A stretch of 64,000 bases of DNA, taken from contig NZ_WOTB01000010.1 in NCBI RefSeq assembly GCF_011516835.1, forward strand, positions 1 to 64,000. Direction: 5' to 3'. Source of the stretch: Acetobacter musti. Its GTDB lineage: Bacteria; Pseudomonadota; Alphaproteobacteria; Acetobacterales; Acetobacteraceae. The position numbers were made by a program, and so were the translations under genes. Below, in pieces: positions 32,649-41,435 of this stretch (the stretch's first letter is position 1; each line of letters starts with the position of its first letter). The notes beneath the pieces are model-generated. The model worked only from the letters and a program-made list of their open reading frames with translations, was not told the DNA's origin and did no database searches.

Positions 32649-33814
32649 TCAGACCGGCCACCAGAATCTCATAAAGACTGTATAGGCAAAATATCCGGCC
32701 GAAAGTGGCAGCAGCGTACAGAGCAGACCCCGCTGCGCGATGACAGATCGTCTTTCCTCCACGTCGCTGAACTGTATCCAGGCACCGCCAGTAGAACCAG
32801 CGCCCCTGTTCAGCCATCCAGCCCCAGGCCAGCGTCGCGATACACGTTCTCGCCATGTAGTCACCCGCCTGGCCATAATAACCCAGCCTGAACGTGTTCC
32901 ACAGAACGGTGAAAATATAAAACGGATGCTGCATCAGATTATGAATCTGCCCTGCCGCTGACACATGCGGATCGGAACTGGTCGCGGCGAGAACAGGAAT
33001 CAGACCGAGTCCGGACCAGAGCAGGATCGCGAACAGTGACAGCCCGAGCGCTCTAAGCGCCGCAGCAGTATTTCTCCCGTACGACATGATGAGCGGAATC
33101 AGCAAAAACGTGATGTATGGCGGTTTCGCCATGACAAAACACGCCAGAAGAGCCGTTGCGATATAAATATACCCTGACCGGTACGCTTCGCTCTTCAGCC
33201 GCGTCAGAAAAGCCGCCGCCAGCACGATAAACGCGGTATTACCGCCATCCTGGGAATACGAACAGAATAACTGAAAGATTTCAGGAATACAGAGACAATA
33301 CACCAGCCAGATCCGCGCTGACGGCGCACAGATACAGAGCGCGAGCAGACAGACAGACAACACCGCCGAAAAGTCGCCCGATATAGAAAGTCTCCATGAT
33401 ATCGAAATGCAGATAGCGCGTTACGAATATGGAAAATGCCGACGGAAGATAGAAAACCGGCGGATAAATAACGGTATTGGCGAAATTCGCCGGGCGCACA
33501 CCGCCACCCCAGTGAAAACGATTCCCCGCAGCAATGTCTGACAGTGAGCCACGCACATGAGGATCAAAACTCAGGCTCAGAAAACTGTGTCCGAAATCGA
33601 TCACATCCGGAGGAAGAGCGCCCCCGGAGAATGTCGGGGTGTAGCGCGTCCCCGTCATTCCGCCGTGCGAAATCTGGACAGAACGGAAAAAATGATGCGT
33701 CTCGTCCTGAACGGCAAACGGCGGCAGAAGAACCGACAGACTGAAAACAATAAGGAGCCCGGCAAAGAAATACATCCGGGAAGTCCGGAATTCTTTCAGA
33801 ATAAGTCGGTGCAT
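32649..33814 (-). pseudogene. DUF2142-like polytopic membrane protein, frameshifted and truncated
   Basis: Three consecutive reading frames together resemble a DUF2142 membrane protein of surface-polysaccharide loci. The first part (from ATG 33814, GGAG upstream) carries PFAVQDETHHFFRSVQISHGG and IYPPVFYLPSAFSI. Reading must shift near 33345-33362, at a TGTC tetranucleotide repeat, into the second frame (SQDGGNTAFIVLAAAFLTRL, VMAKPPYITFLLIPL). It must shift again near 32750 into a third frame that ends RFWWPV at 32649. Both shifts need one base less. The usual C-terminal part of the family is absent. Either a decaying gene or, less likely, sequencing errors. Confidence 0.72.
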
Positions 33815-34226
33815 AGAGTCTCCAGGCAGGTTCGGAACTGGTATTCCCTTTAAGCGTGTCACACTTCCATACTGTCAACAGGGATTTTTATCCGGAACTG
33901 CCTGAATACACTAAAAACGCAGGACGACCGGACAGAAGGACCGAAACACAGAATGTCAGCTTTCCGCCATATACCGATATAAACCATCCGGTCGTTTTGT
34001 TTTTTCTTGTAATAAACAGAAACTATCATTAACTGGCCACACACGAAACAATCACGGATTCCGCCCCGCAACGTCATCCACCCGTAACGGTTCTCCGGAT
34101 GGAATCCGCCCGCTCAGCAGTAATGGCTGCAACACCCACGCGGCACGGGCTTTCTTCAGTCAGCTCTTCTGTGGTACGCCAGAAGACAAAATACAGCTCT
34201 CAAAAACAGCTTTCTGGCAATTCCAC
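33815..34226. other. gene-free AT-richer interval
   Basis: No convincing gene lies in this stretch of over 400 bases between the DUF2142 pseudogene and the divergent large CDS. It is notably richer in A and T than its surroundings and probably holds the promoters of both neighbours. I could not assign specific boxes. Confidence 0.5.
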
Positions 34227-35750
34227 ATGACAACACGCCACTTCATACTGGTTCTGCCTGCGGTCTCACCAGTCGGTGACCGGCCTCATTATCTCTGGGT
34301 TCTGCAGAAATGGCTGCACGAGTTCCGCACCACCGGGACGACAATCATTCTGCCAGAGTTCTATCGTTCAGCGTTCGGAGAACCGAAACGGTGGGAATTC
34401 GGACAATGGTCAGCCGGTTTCCATGGCTACGAACCCGTGCGGGATCTCTCGGATCATCCGGCATCAATGCGTTTTTATCCATCCGGAACAGGCGGTGATC
34501 CGGCCACGGCGCCAAATGTGCGGTTTTCCGACTCTGTCAGAACTGTCGATGACAGTCTCGCAGCCTTTTACACCGGCATCCTGCAGGATGTGCGTGCACA
34601 GACGGGAGCCCGCCCGGTTCTCGTCGCCTGGGTCAACAACGCAACGCTGCGGTCCGTAGCAGCAACACAGGATGCGGACCTGACCTTTAACGAAATCGGC
34701 CCCTTACGACGGCCGCATTACCGGCAGACGGCTTACTGGGATACCCACGGCGTCAACGGCGACACGTCTGTACCGACTTTGTGGGAAGCAGAACGGTCCG
34801 ATTTCGAACGCTGGCTCGGCGATCACCCCGAGTTTCTAAGTCCCGAAGGCGTTCAGAGAGTTTTCACCACCCCGCGTCAGCACCGGCCTCAGCCGGAGAC
34901 GGCCGTCGGCCTTGCGCTCCAGATCGAGACGGATTCCAACGCCCTGCTTTTCAGCCGGGGATGGAACAATCTTTCCGTCCTTGAATACCTCCAAGAACAA
35001 CACCGACCCGACGATTATCTCATCCGGTACCATCCGAACGGCAAGGCGCTTTACACCGGCCCCACGGACCGGACAGCATCACCGCTGGATTTTCTGTTCC
35101 GGGTGAAGACACTCTGGACGATCAACTCCAGCCTGGGAATCGAAGCGTTCTTCTGGTCCCATCCGGTACGGTTTTTCGGCAATTCTCCGGTCAGTCTTTT
35201 TCTGACAATGACGGAGAACGAAAAAGCCGCTTTCCGGGCCTGGTTCTTCCTGCGCTACCTCATTCCGTGGCGCCTGCTGTTCTCGACGGATTATTACGCA
35301 TGGCGATTTGAAGCGCCATCCTGTGTGGCGATCACGGAGCGGCATCTCCGGGCTTATGGTGAGGAGTCCCCTGTCAGCAGCGGTCCCGTCCCCGGCACGC
35401 CATCCGATCTCAAACCTGTCATGGTTCCGCCGCTGCCACAGGCTCTCACCGAGCTTGACGAGGATATGATAACGGTTCTGCGCGGACGGATTGCTGACCG
35501 GAACAGATGGATCGCGGACCGGGACCGCTGGATCGCCGAGCGGGATGACACGATTACTCTGCTGCGATCACGGATTAAAGACCGGGACAAATGGGTTTCT
35601 GACCGGGATCGCTGGATCGCGGACCGCGATGTATGGATTGCCGAGCGTGATGAAACAATTGCGCTGCTGCGGTCTCAGATCGAGGATCGTGACCACCGGA
35701 TCGCCGAGCGCGACAGCACCATTGAAACCCTGAAACAGAATCCGGCATAG
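34227..35750 (+). CDS. putative capsule/O-antigen Kdo-transferase-like protein with coiled-coil tail, 507 aa
   Basis: I cannot name this protein securely. Residues of about 225-345 carry features reminiscent of Kdo transferases of capsule and O-antigen synthesis (KpsC/KpsS and WbbB type): WNNLSVLEYL, YLIRYHPNGKALY, then INSSLGIEAFFWSHPVRFFG. Residues of about 130-190 hold VAWVNNATLRS and TFNEIGPLRRPHYRQTAYWD. The last 95 residues are a heptad repeat built of RDRWIAERD-type units in at least three related blocks (LRGRIADRN, LRSRIKDRD, LRSQIEDRD), a long parallel coiled coil. No signal peptide. The start has a weak ribosome site. Neighbours are the DUF2142 remnant and an acyltransferase, fitting polysaccharide work. 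Confidence 0.6.
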   Translation: MTTRHFILVLPAVSPVGDRPHYLWVLQKWLHEFRTTGTTIILPEFYRSAFGEPKRWEFGQWSAGFHGYEPVRDLSDHPASMRFYPSGTGGDPATAPNVRFSDSVRTVDDSLAAFYTGILQDVRAQTGARPVLVAWVNNATLRSVAATQDADLTFNEIGPLRRPHYRQTAYWDTHGVNGDTSVPTLWEAERSDFERWLGDHPEFLSPEGVQRVFTTPRQHRPQPETAVGLALQIETDSNALLFSRGWNNLSVLEYLQEQHRPDDYLIRYHPNGKALYTGPTDRTASPLDFLFRVKTLWTINSSLGIEAFFWSHPVRFFGNSPVSLFLTMTENEKAAFRAWFFLRYLIPWRLLFSTDYYAWRFEAPSCVAITERHLRAYGEESPVSSGPVPGTPSDLKPVMVPPLPQALTELDEDMITVLRGRIADRNRWIADRDRWIAERDDTITLLRSRIKDRDKWVSDRDRWIADRDVWIAERDETIALLRSQIEDRDHRIAERDSTIETLKQNPA

Positions 35751-35756
35751 AAGCCT

Positions 35757-35855
35757 GTATAAAGAAGTTTTTGGTGAAGCTTTTTTCAAAAAGCTTCAAA
35801 CAACACCGCCTTTTTGAAAAAAGGCGGCACCCAAAAACTTCTGTTTTTATCAGGA
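35757..35855 (+). repeat. family A repeat fragment, copy A4
   Basis: Begins seven bases after the preceding stop codon. It contains AAGAAGTTTTTGGTGAAGC, the stem GAAGCTTTTTTCAAAAAGCTTC and the stem GCCGCCTTTTTTCAAAAAGGCGG (minus-strand reading), then AAAACTTCTGTTTTTATC. Only the core of the element is present. It could serve as a transcript end for the upstream gene. Confidence 0.75.
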
Positions 35856-35911
35856 ATTTACCACAGGGCGTCTGCATGGCTGACCGGGGAAACAGATGAC
35901 CGGCCCGGCGC

Positions 35912-37075
35912 TCACCTCACGGGAGACACGCCGCCATCCCGATACGAAGCCCGCAGCCATCTCTTCGACAGTCTGTGGCCAACCCGGTTCAGGGGTAGCT
36001 CAACCCGGCGGAAAAGCAGGGCGCTGAACGGGAGAGCGATCAGCAGAGTCGTGGCAAGCACAAGAGCCTCGCGGGCAAACAGCGGCAGAGCCGGCAGGAC
36101 AGGAGACAAAAACCGCCCGGCAAGGGCGATAGCAAGAAAGTGGACAAGATAGAGACTGAAGGAAATGTCCCCGAGCCACAGAAGCGGCCGGACGGTGAGC
36201 AACGCCGTCACGCGGCCAGGCCTCGCCAGACCGTACAGCAGAAACGCCGCGAAAAATGATTCGGGAATAACGAGTTTCGGCGAGTTGAACACCTCCCCGA
36301 GATGTTCAGGACTGGTGAGCAGAGTGGTCGGCAGGGAAAGACCAATGGCGGCAAGAACAATGCCCGTGCCCGTGAGAACGATCACCGAATTCTGCCAGGC
36401 CCGGCAGGCCGTGATGCCGGCGATGAAACTGAAACCATAAAGCAGCGGCAGGCCTTTTCCACCGGCAGGCGCAAAGGCGGAGAGCGCGAGAGACGCCAGA
36501 GCGACGGGCAGGAAGATGCGGCCGTTTTCGCGGCTGCAGAGCCAGATGAAAGGCAGAAACAGGGCGGCGATGAGTTCCACCATCACCGTCCAGCCCTGAG
36601 GCACGAGCACACTGGAGAGAGACAGCAGGCACTTCACCAGGGTTACCGCCGAAAGGGGCATATCATGAGGAAGCAGACCCGCCATGAACGGATCGCTGGT
36701 CGCGATGGGCCAGGCGGAGACGGGCAGACGGGTATACAGAGCGCTGAGCAGCGTGACAGCCATCAGAGCAGGAAGAATGCGGAACGTGCGCCTGACCCAG
36801 AAAGCGGGAATGCCCCTGGCCCCGAAGGGATGCTCGTCGAAGGAATATGTGAGGACGAAACCGCTGAGAACGAAGAAAAGGGTGACAGCGGCAGGGGAGT
36901 TGAAAAGAAAGAACACAACGACGGTAAGATTATGTCCGGAGAGCGGATAGCACGCGAGGACATGACGGATCACGACAGTGAGACAGGCAAGCCCGCGCAC
37001 GGACTGAAACGCTTCAAAGCGGTGCTTCCCGGGAGCCTGCCATGGAGCAAAGGCCGGCATTCGCGCTGGCGGCAT
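35912..37075 (-). CDS. acyltransferase family 3 (OafA/YrhL-like) membrane protein
   Basis: An inner-membrane O-acyltransferase, likely acetylating a surface glycan. It has about ten hydrophobic segments, the conserved N-terminal SVRGLACLTVVIRHV with the RH pair, FFVLSGFVLTYSF, and LGDISFSLYLVHFLAIAL near the C-terminus. The ATG at 37075 follows GAGGGGAAAAC; the upstream in-frame extension to 37312 is Arg/Cys-rich and not family-like. 387 residues, normal. It stands near the putative polysaccharide transferase and may decorate its product. Confidence 0.87.
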   Translation of the reverse strand: MPPARMPAFAPWQAPGKHRFEAFQSVRGLACLTVVIRHVLACYPLSGHNLTVVVFFLFNSPAAVTLFFVLSGFVLTYSFDEHPFGARGIPAFWVRRTFRILPALMAVTLLSALYTRLPVSAWPIATSDPFMAGLLPHDMPLSAVTLVKCLLSLSSVLVPQGWTVMVELIAALFLPFIWLCSRENGRIFLPVALASLALSAFAPAGGKGLPLLYGFSFIAGITACRAWQNSVIVLTGTGIVLAAIGLSLPTTLLTSPEHLGEVFNSPKLVIPESFFAAFLLYGLARPGRVTALLTVRPLLWLGDISFSLYLVHFLAIALAGRFLSPVLPALPLFAREALVLATTLLIALPFSALLFRRVELPLNRVGHRLSKRWLRASYRDGGVSPVR

Positions 37076-37326
37076 GATGTGTTTTCCCCTCAGAATGCCT
37101 GGAAAGCAAACCTGGACGAAGCACGCCCGCCTGGGAAGCCGGAAACAGACCCGGCCAGCCGCTCCCGGCAGCTTTCCGCAGCGGACGTGATCATCGCCGC
37201 ACACCGCCCGCTGCACGCCAAGCCCCACAACCAGCGACAAAAGACAGTCAGAGCCAGCGCGCCGCTGCCTCCGGACTGATCTCATACGATACAGCTCGCA
37301 CACGGCCCTCATGCAGAGCGGCCAGG

Positions 37327-38391
37327 CTACGCGACAGCAAGCGTCCGGAAAAGCAGGTCTCTGAACGCCTTACCCGAAGCATCCATGCAGAGATTGACAT
37401 TGGGCGGCGGGGTCGGCTGCCCGTTATAGCGATTATCCCCATACAGCATCGTGCCACGGGTCAGCGTGCCGGCCAGTTCGATCTTCAGGGCAACAGCACG
37501 CCATGCTGTGGCGATGGACGGATCGATGACAATGGCAGCCGCCATGGGATCGGCGTTGACCGAGCCGGCCGCATTGCGGGCCTCCATCTCGAATGTCAGC
37601 CGGAGCCGGTTGGACTCCATGAAAAACCGGCTGCGGGGCGTGTCGAGTTTCGCAATCCGGTCATAATCCTCCCGTCTGAGCAGAGAAGGATCGGCAAGAG
37701 TGCCGTCGAACATATGGCCACTGAACATGACAAGCGGCGCCCCGGAATCGAGCACCACCGAGGCGGCCTCCGGATCGACCATGGCGTTGAAACCCGGCGT
37801 CGGACGGGCATCGGCGCCTCCGACAAACACAATTCCTTTGAGCACTTTTGCCATGGACGGATCGCGCAGCAGAGCGGTGGCGACGTTGGTCAGACCACCG
37901 AGCGCAAGGATGACAACCTCACCGGGATGCGCATGCGCGATGCGCCGCATGGCGTCACAGGCATGTTCCGGGTCGATTTTCTGACGCACCTCAGGGACGC
38001 TGACACCGCCCAGACCATCGCGACCGTGAATAAAACTCGCCGACGGATAAGGATGATTCAGAATCGGATGCGGAACGCCGGCATGGACGGGAACCGTCCC
38101 ACCCTTCCCGGCCAGATCGACGACATAGAGCGCGTTTTTCAGCTCCTGCTCATACCGGATATTGCCGGGAGTCACCGTCACCGCCTCAACGGTCATATGC
38201 GGAGCGCTCAGCGCCATCAGCAACGCGACCGCGTCATCATTACCGGGATCGGTATCGACGATCACCCTGTGATTATCAAGCAGCCTTGGAAGCGGCACAG
38301 GCGAGACACCCGGCTCCACCGCCGCGCGCGCGGCAGGCGCAAAACCCGCGGCAAAAGCGGACGCCAGAAAATGTCTGCGGTTAAATCTCAT
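37327..38391 (-). CDS. exported inosine/uridine-preferring nucleoside hydrolase
   Basis: Cleaves the N-glycosidic bond of ribonucleosides. The calcium-binding signature DTDPGNDDA is at residues 46-54, and LGGLTNVATAL and FVGGA are present. The N-terminus MRFNRRHFLASAFAAGF is a twin-arginine signal, so the enzyme probably works in the periplasm, unlike the cytoplasmic RihA-C. The ATG at 38391 follows GGAGAAAGGAC. 354 residues. No nucleoside transporter lies beside it. Confidence 0.88.
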   Translation of the reverse strand: MRFNRRHFLASAFAAGFAPAARAAVEPGVSPVPLPRLLDNHRVIVDTDPGNDDAVALLMALSAPHMTVEAVTVTPGNIRYEQELKNALYVVDLAGKGGTVPVHAGVPHPILNHPYPSASFIHGRDGLGGVSVPEVRQKIDPEHACDAMRRIAHAHPGEVVILALGGLTNVATALLRDPSMAKVLKGIVFVGGADARPTPGFNAMVDPEAASVVLDSGAPLVMFSGHMFDGTLADPSLLRREDYDRIAKLDTPRSRFFMESNRLRLTFEMEARNAAGSVNADPMAAAIVIDPSIATAWRAVALKIELAGTLTRGTMLYGDNRYNGQPTPPPNVNLCMDASGKAFRDLLFRTLAVA

Positions 38392-38429
38392 AAAAGTCCT
38401 TTCTCCATCTTCTCTGATACGAACGCTCA

Positions 38430-38662
38430 GAGGCTGTTTCAAATACTTTAAATGCCTGAAAATCCTCGTAATACCATGATGTTGTTATGGTTTTTTAGTT
38501 CCAGCCATGTCCAGAGACACTTTGCGACAGGTTTTTGATAAAAAACAATAAAAGTTTTTGGGTGCCGCCTTTTTCCAAAAAGGCTGCGTTCCCTGAAGCT
38601 TTCTGAAAAAATCCTCACCAGAAACTTCTCTATAATTAAAGGGAAATTTCACGAGAAGGCTC
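38430..38662. repeat. family A repeat, copy A5, flanked by TCA duplication
   Basis: This complete copy starts GAGGCTGTTTCAAA and ends GAAGGCTC, with the GCCGCCTTTTTCCAAAAAGGC hairpin and the ATGATGTTGTTATGG segment in between. TCA lies on both sides (38427-38429 and 38663-38665), consistent with a 3-bp target duplication. The right-hand TCA is, on the minus strand, the TGA stop codon of the oxygenase gene. It fills the space between the nucleoside hydrolase and the oxygenase. Confidence 0.8.
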
Positions 38663-39661
38663 TCATGTCTGTGACGGCTGGGTGGAGCGAAATTTATCGC
38701 GCAGATAGCGGCCGGAACGCACCGGACCGAATGCCGCAGGCCGATCCGGCGTGACACATGAAGAGAACGGCACGATTTCCGCGTTCCAGTCCGGCTGCTG
38801 AAAAAAGGCCAGAGACTGACGGGGTGTATCGTGATCGCATCCGGCCTCGCGTACGACGCGGTGAACGGTCGACGCCCAGCGGCCATTGGTCCATCGCGCC
38901 ATCAGATCGCCGATATTGATCACGAAAGCGCCCGGCGGCGCCATAACATCGACCCAGCTTCCATCCGGAGCGAGAACCTGAAGGCCCGCGCCTCCCGCCT
39001 GCGGCAACAGAATGGTAAGCGTGCCGTAATCCGAATGCGCACCGGCCCTGACAGATGATTCCTGCCGCCCGGTCCCGACGGCGGGATAATTCAGCGCCCG
39101 AAGCGCGCTTACCGGAGCCGTAAAAAATTCCCTGAAATAACCGGAAGGCAAAGTCAGTGCATGGGCGAACACCGTCATGATTCGCGCGGCAAGCTGCTCC
39201 ATCGCTATATACCAGGCGTGCCACGTACTGCGGAAAGCCTCCGGCTGCTCCGGCCACGGCACCGGCGCGAAGCAGAAGGCGGTTTCCTCCGGATCAGCGC
39301 CAGGAGCACGAAAAGGACCACAGCTGAACGTCTCTTTCCTGTCCGGCTGCTGCTCCGTGTCCGTATCCGGAACACCGTCCCGCGAGCGGGCCAGATATTC
39401 GCTGCCCAGACGCTGGTAGCCATAAGGACCGCCCGGCACAGGCGAGATCACATCGAGTTTGCGGGCCTCAGGCAGAGCAAAGAACTGCTTCGTGACCTCC
39501 CACATCGCGTCGCTCAGAGCGGCCGGAACGCCGTGACCGGAGATAAAGAGGAAACCGCATTGCCGGCAGGCGTCATCAACCCCGGCGGCAAGACGGGCGC
39601 GACCGGCATCCGTGGCGGCTTCAAACACCGACAGATCGAGTTCAGGAATGACGTGCTTCAT
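38663..39661 (-). CDS. 2-oxoglutarate/Fe(II) dioxygenase, isopenicillin N synthase-like
   Basis: A cytoplasmic non-heme iron oxygenase of the IPNS-like family. From Met at 39661 the iron ligands are His209 and Asp211 (AHSDYGTLTIL) and His267 (TVHRV), and the co-substrate Arg is in RQSLAFF at 281. The N-terminal DIOX_N region reads VDDACRQCGFLFISGHGVP. The start is uncertain: 39661 gives the family-like MKHVIPELDLS; an ATG at 39685 adds eight residues but lacks a ribosome site. The stop codon coincides with the target site of repeat A5. Substrate unknown. Confidence 0.86.
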   Translation of the reverse strand: MKHVIPELDLSVFEAATDAGRARLAAGVDDACRQCGFLFISGHGVPAALSDAMWEVTKQFFALPEARKLDVISPVPGGPYGYQRLGSEYLARSRDGVPDTDTEQQPDRKETFSCGPFRAPGADPEETAFCFAPVPWPEQPEAFRSTWHAWYIAMEQLAARIMTVFAHALTLPSGYFREFFTAPVSALRALNYPAVGTGRQESSVRAGAHSDYGTLTILLPQAGGAGLQVLAPDGSWVDVMAPPGAFVINIGDLMARWTNGRWASTVHRVVREAGCDHDTPRQSLAFFQQPDWNAEIVPFSSCVTPDRPAAFGPVRSGRYLRDKFRSTQPSQT

Positions 39662-39700
39662 GTCTGCGACAGTCTCCGCGGCCATGGTTCAGGGAGCGGT

Positions 39701-39719
39701 GCGCCTCCCCAGGAGGCGC
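39701..39719. promoter_or_regulatory. short hairpin in the leader of the oxygenase gene
   Basis: The perfect inverted repeat GCGCCTCC/GGAGGCGC with a three-base loop lies 40-60 bases upstream of the oxygenase start. It could be an operator or a leader structure. The surrounding gap 39662-40114 has no gene I can support; it also holds a degenerate family B repeat. Confidence 0.35.
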
Positions 39720-39978
39720 TCCCCGTGAGGCGGGCCGGCGGGAGTGTGTCAGGTCGGTGCGATATTGCAACATCTATCTGAATGGTCAGGTTCCGGGAAC
39801 CGAATGGCAGCCGCACCGGCCGAAACCCTGCCGGAGACCTTCCATCGGACAGCACGCTACCGGATGCGGACCATGCGTACGAAACCGCAATTGACGAAGC
39901 GGGCAGCGGGTGGGACATATCGCGCGTCCGTTTTCTGTGGCGTCTGTGTATTTTGCGGACAGATATGGAGCAGTCTTC

Positions 39979-40036
39979 CGGGGCATCGCCCCGCAGCCCG
40001 CAAAGGGACATAACCCCTTTGACCCTGGTTTCTTAA
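39979..40036 (-). repeat. family B repeat, degenerate
   Basis: Reverse-orientation B module with GGGGCATCGCCCC, AAAGGGACATAACCCCTTT and GACCCTGGTTTCTTAA. Several substitutions weaken the second stem. Confidence 0.65.
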
Positions 40037-40114
40037 TTCAGGGATGAGGGAGCGGAATCATCCCCCGCGCCTGTCTGCGAGACAGACAGACGCCTTTCTT
40101 CCAGGAGTTTGCGT

Positions 40115-40777
40115 GTGTTTCAGGGAAGTCTCGCCACGGCGAGGGGCCGCAGACGGGCCTGGGTGGACAGCCTGTTTGTCGATCACGCGATTTTCCGCCT
40201 GGTCTGGACGAATTTCCACGCCGTGATTCCGGGAAAAGTCTATCGCTGCAACCACCCGACGCCACGACGGCTCGCCTGGGCGGTCCGCCGGTTCGGGCTG
40301 AAGACGCTGGTGAATCTCCGCGGCCACCGGAAATGCGGCTCGGACGCGCTGTCGCGAAACGCCGCCGGACAGGTCGGCCTCGCCCATGTGGATATGGCCT
40401 TCGAGAGCCGGGGCGCTCCGCACCGGGATCGGATTTTACGGTTTGCATCCCTGTACCACTCGATCGCGTTCCCGATGCTGATGCACTGCAAGTCCGGAGC
40501 CGACCGGGCCGGTCTGGCTTCGGGCCTGGTAATCCTGTTCGAAGGCGGTACAGCAGACGAGGCGCTGAAGCAGCTTTCCTGGCGGTACGGGCATTTCAAT
40601 CACTCACGCACCGGAATTCTGGATGCGTTCTTCATGCGCTACCGCATAGAAGCGGAAGGGCGGATTCCGTTTCTGGAATGGGTGGAGCATCATTACGATG
40701 AAGTTGCGCTGAAGCAGGATTTCGTGGCGGGAAAACTGGCCTCGTTCGTAAACGATCAGGTCCTGCGGCGAGAGTGA
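40115..40777 (+). CDS. CX5R tyrosine/dual-specificity phosphatase-like protein
   Basis: 220 residues. The signature HCKSGADRAG places catalytic Cys125 and Arg131 in a protein-tyrosine-phosphatase loop, and upstream residues (GKVYRCNHPTPRRLAWAVRRFGLKTLVNLRG) match the dual-specificity-type phosphatases also seen in bacterial lipid A or phosphatidylglycerophosphate phosphatases. No signal peptide. GTG at 40115 was chosen for the CAGGAG seven bases upstream; TTG at 40109 is closer to that site. The substrate could be a phosphoprotein or a phospholipid/lipid A precursor; sequence alone does not decide. Confidence 0.82.
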   Translation: MFQGSLATARGRRRAWVDSLFVDHAIFRLVWTNFHAVIPGKVYRCNHPTPRRLAWAVRRFGLKTLVNLRGHRKCGSDALSRNAAGQVGLAHVDMAFESRGAPHRDRILRFASLYHSIAFPMLMHCKSGADRAGLASGLVILFEGGTADEALKQLSWRYGHFNHSRTGILDAFFMRYRIEAEGRIPFLEWVEHHYDEVALKQDFVAGKLASFVNDQVLRRE

Positions 40778-40814
40778 ACAGCACCTGAAACGCCGCGCCT
40801 TCTCCGGCAATCCA

Positions 40815-40925
40815 CAATTAAATATCTGATAAAAATTAAACATTTCCGGGTGCCGCCTTTTTCTAAAAAGGCGGCATCTTCTCTTTGATTTATCAGGACA
40901 TTCCACGATCAGGCTTCTGAAACGA
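40815..40925. repeat. family A repeat fragment, copy A6
   Basis: Contains AAACATTTCCGGGTGCCGCC, the hairpin GCCGCCTTTTTCTAAAAAGGCGGC and the terminal repeat GGCTTCTGAAACGACCC ending near 40925. The end of this copy is read as the last codons of the membrane protein gene 40893-41408. Confidence 0.7.
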
Positions 40926-41408
40926 CCCTTCGGATTCGCGACAGGACCCTGAGCAAAGACGGACCAACGCGGCCCCCGCCGCCATCCCGGGCACCAGAGC
41001 GACATAGATCAGCGCCATGTCACGCCTGCTGAACACCAGTTCCCAGCCGGGCGTGAAACGCTTCGGCGTGGCGCCATAATCTGCAACGACCGCGACCGGA
41101 CCCAGCGCGGCGGTGACAGACAGAAACCGGCTCCACGACGGATTTCCGCCTCCCAGGGCTTTTTCATACAATGCGGCCCAGAAAACGATAGCGCCGGCAC
41201 TGGTGAGAAAACCCGTAGCGGTATGGGTCAGATCCGCCGTGCGCACTTCCGCGGCCTTATCCCCTTTCAGCCAGTGGGCCGTGCAGTTCAGGCCGGACCA
41301 GGGACTGCCGGTGCGTTTCGCGGACAGCAGCATCAGGGCGATGGTGGACGTGACGGTGCCCCCGGCAGCAGAGGCGGCGACACGGGTCAGAAAGCCTGGC
41401 GCACTCAT
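40893..41408 (-). CDS. hypothetical membrane protein with repeat-encoded C-terminus
   Basis: I do not recognise the family. 171 residues with about four hydrophobic segments (ALMLLSAKRTG region, TATGFLTSAGAIVFWAALYE, FLSVTAALGPVAVVADYG, MALIYVALVPGMAAGAALV). The ATG at 41408 has AGGGGGAG upstream. The last 11 or so residues (EGSFQKPDRGMS) are encoded by the terminal inverted repeat of copy A6, so the original C-terminus was probably replaced. It follows the small HTH gene 41436-41837 by 27 bases and likely shares its transcript. Confidence 0.7.
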   Translation of the reverse strand: MSAPGFLTRVAASAAGGTVTSTIALMLLSAKRTGSPWSGLNCTAHWLKGDKAAEVRTADLTHTATGFLTSAGAIVFWAALYEKALGGGNPSWSRFLSVTAALGPVAVVADYGATPKRFTPGWELVFSRRDMALIYVALVPGMAAGAALVRLCSGSCRESEGSFQKPDRGMS

Positions 41409-41435
41409 GGAATACTCCCCCTGCAAAACCGAACG

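Noticed and set aside
35467..35740. Possible CRISPR-like array from regularly spaced repeats
   Set aside because: The units are in frame, encode heptads and lack unique spacers; they are part of a coiled-coil gene.
39662..40114. Minus-strand open frame of about 117 codons in this gap
   Set aside because: It overlaps the oxygenase start and a family B repeat, lacks a ribosome site and shows no protein-like pattern.
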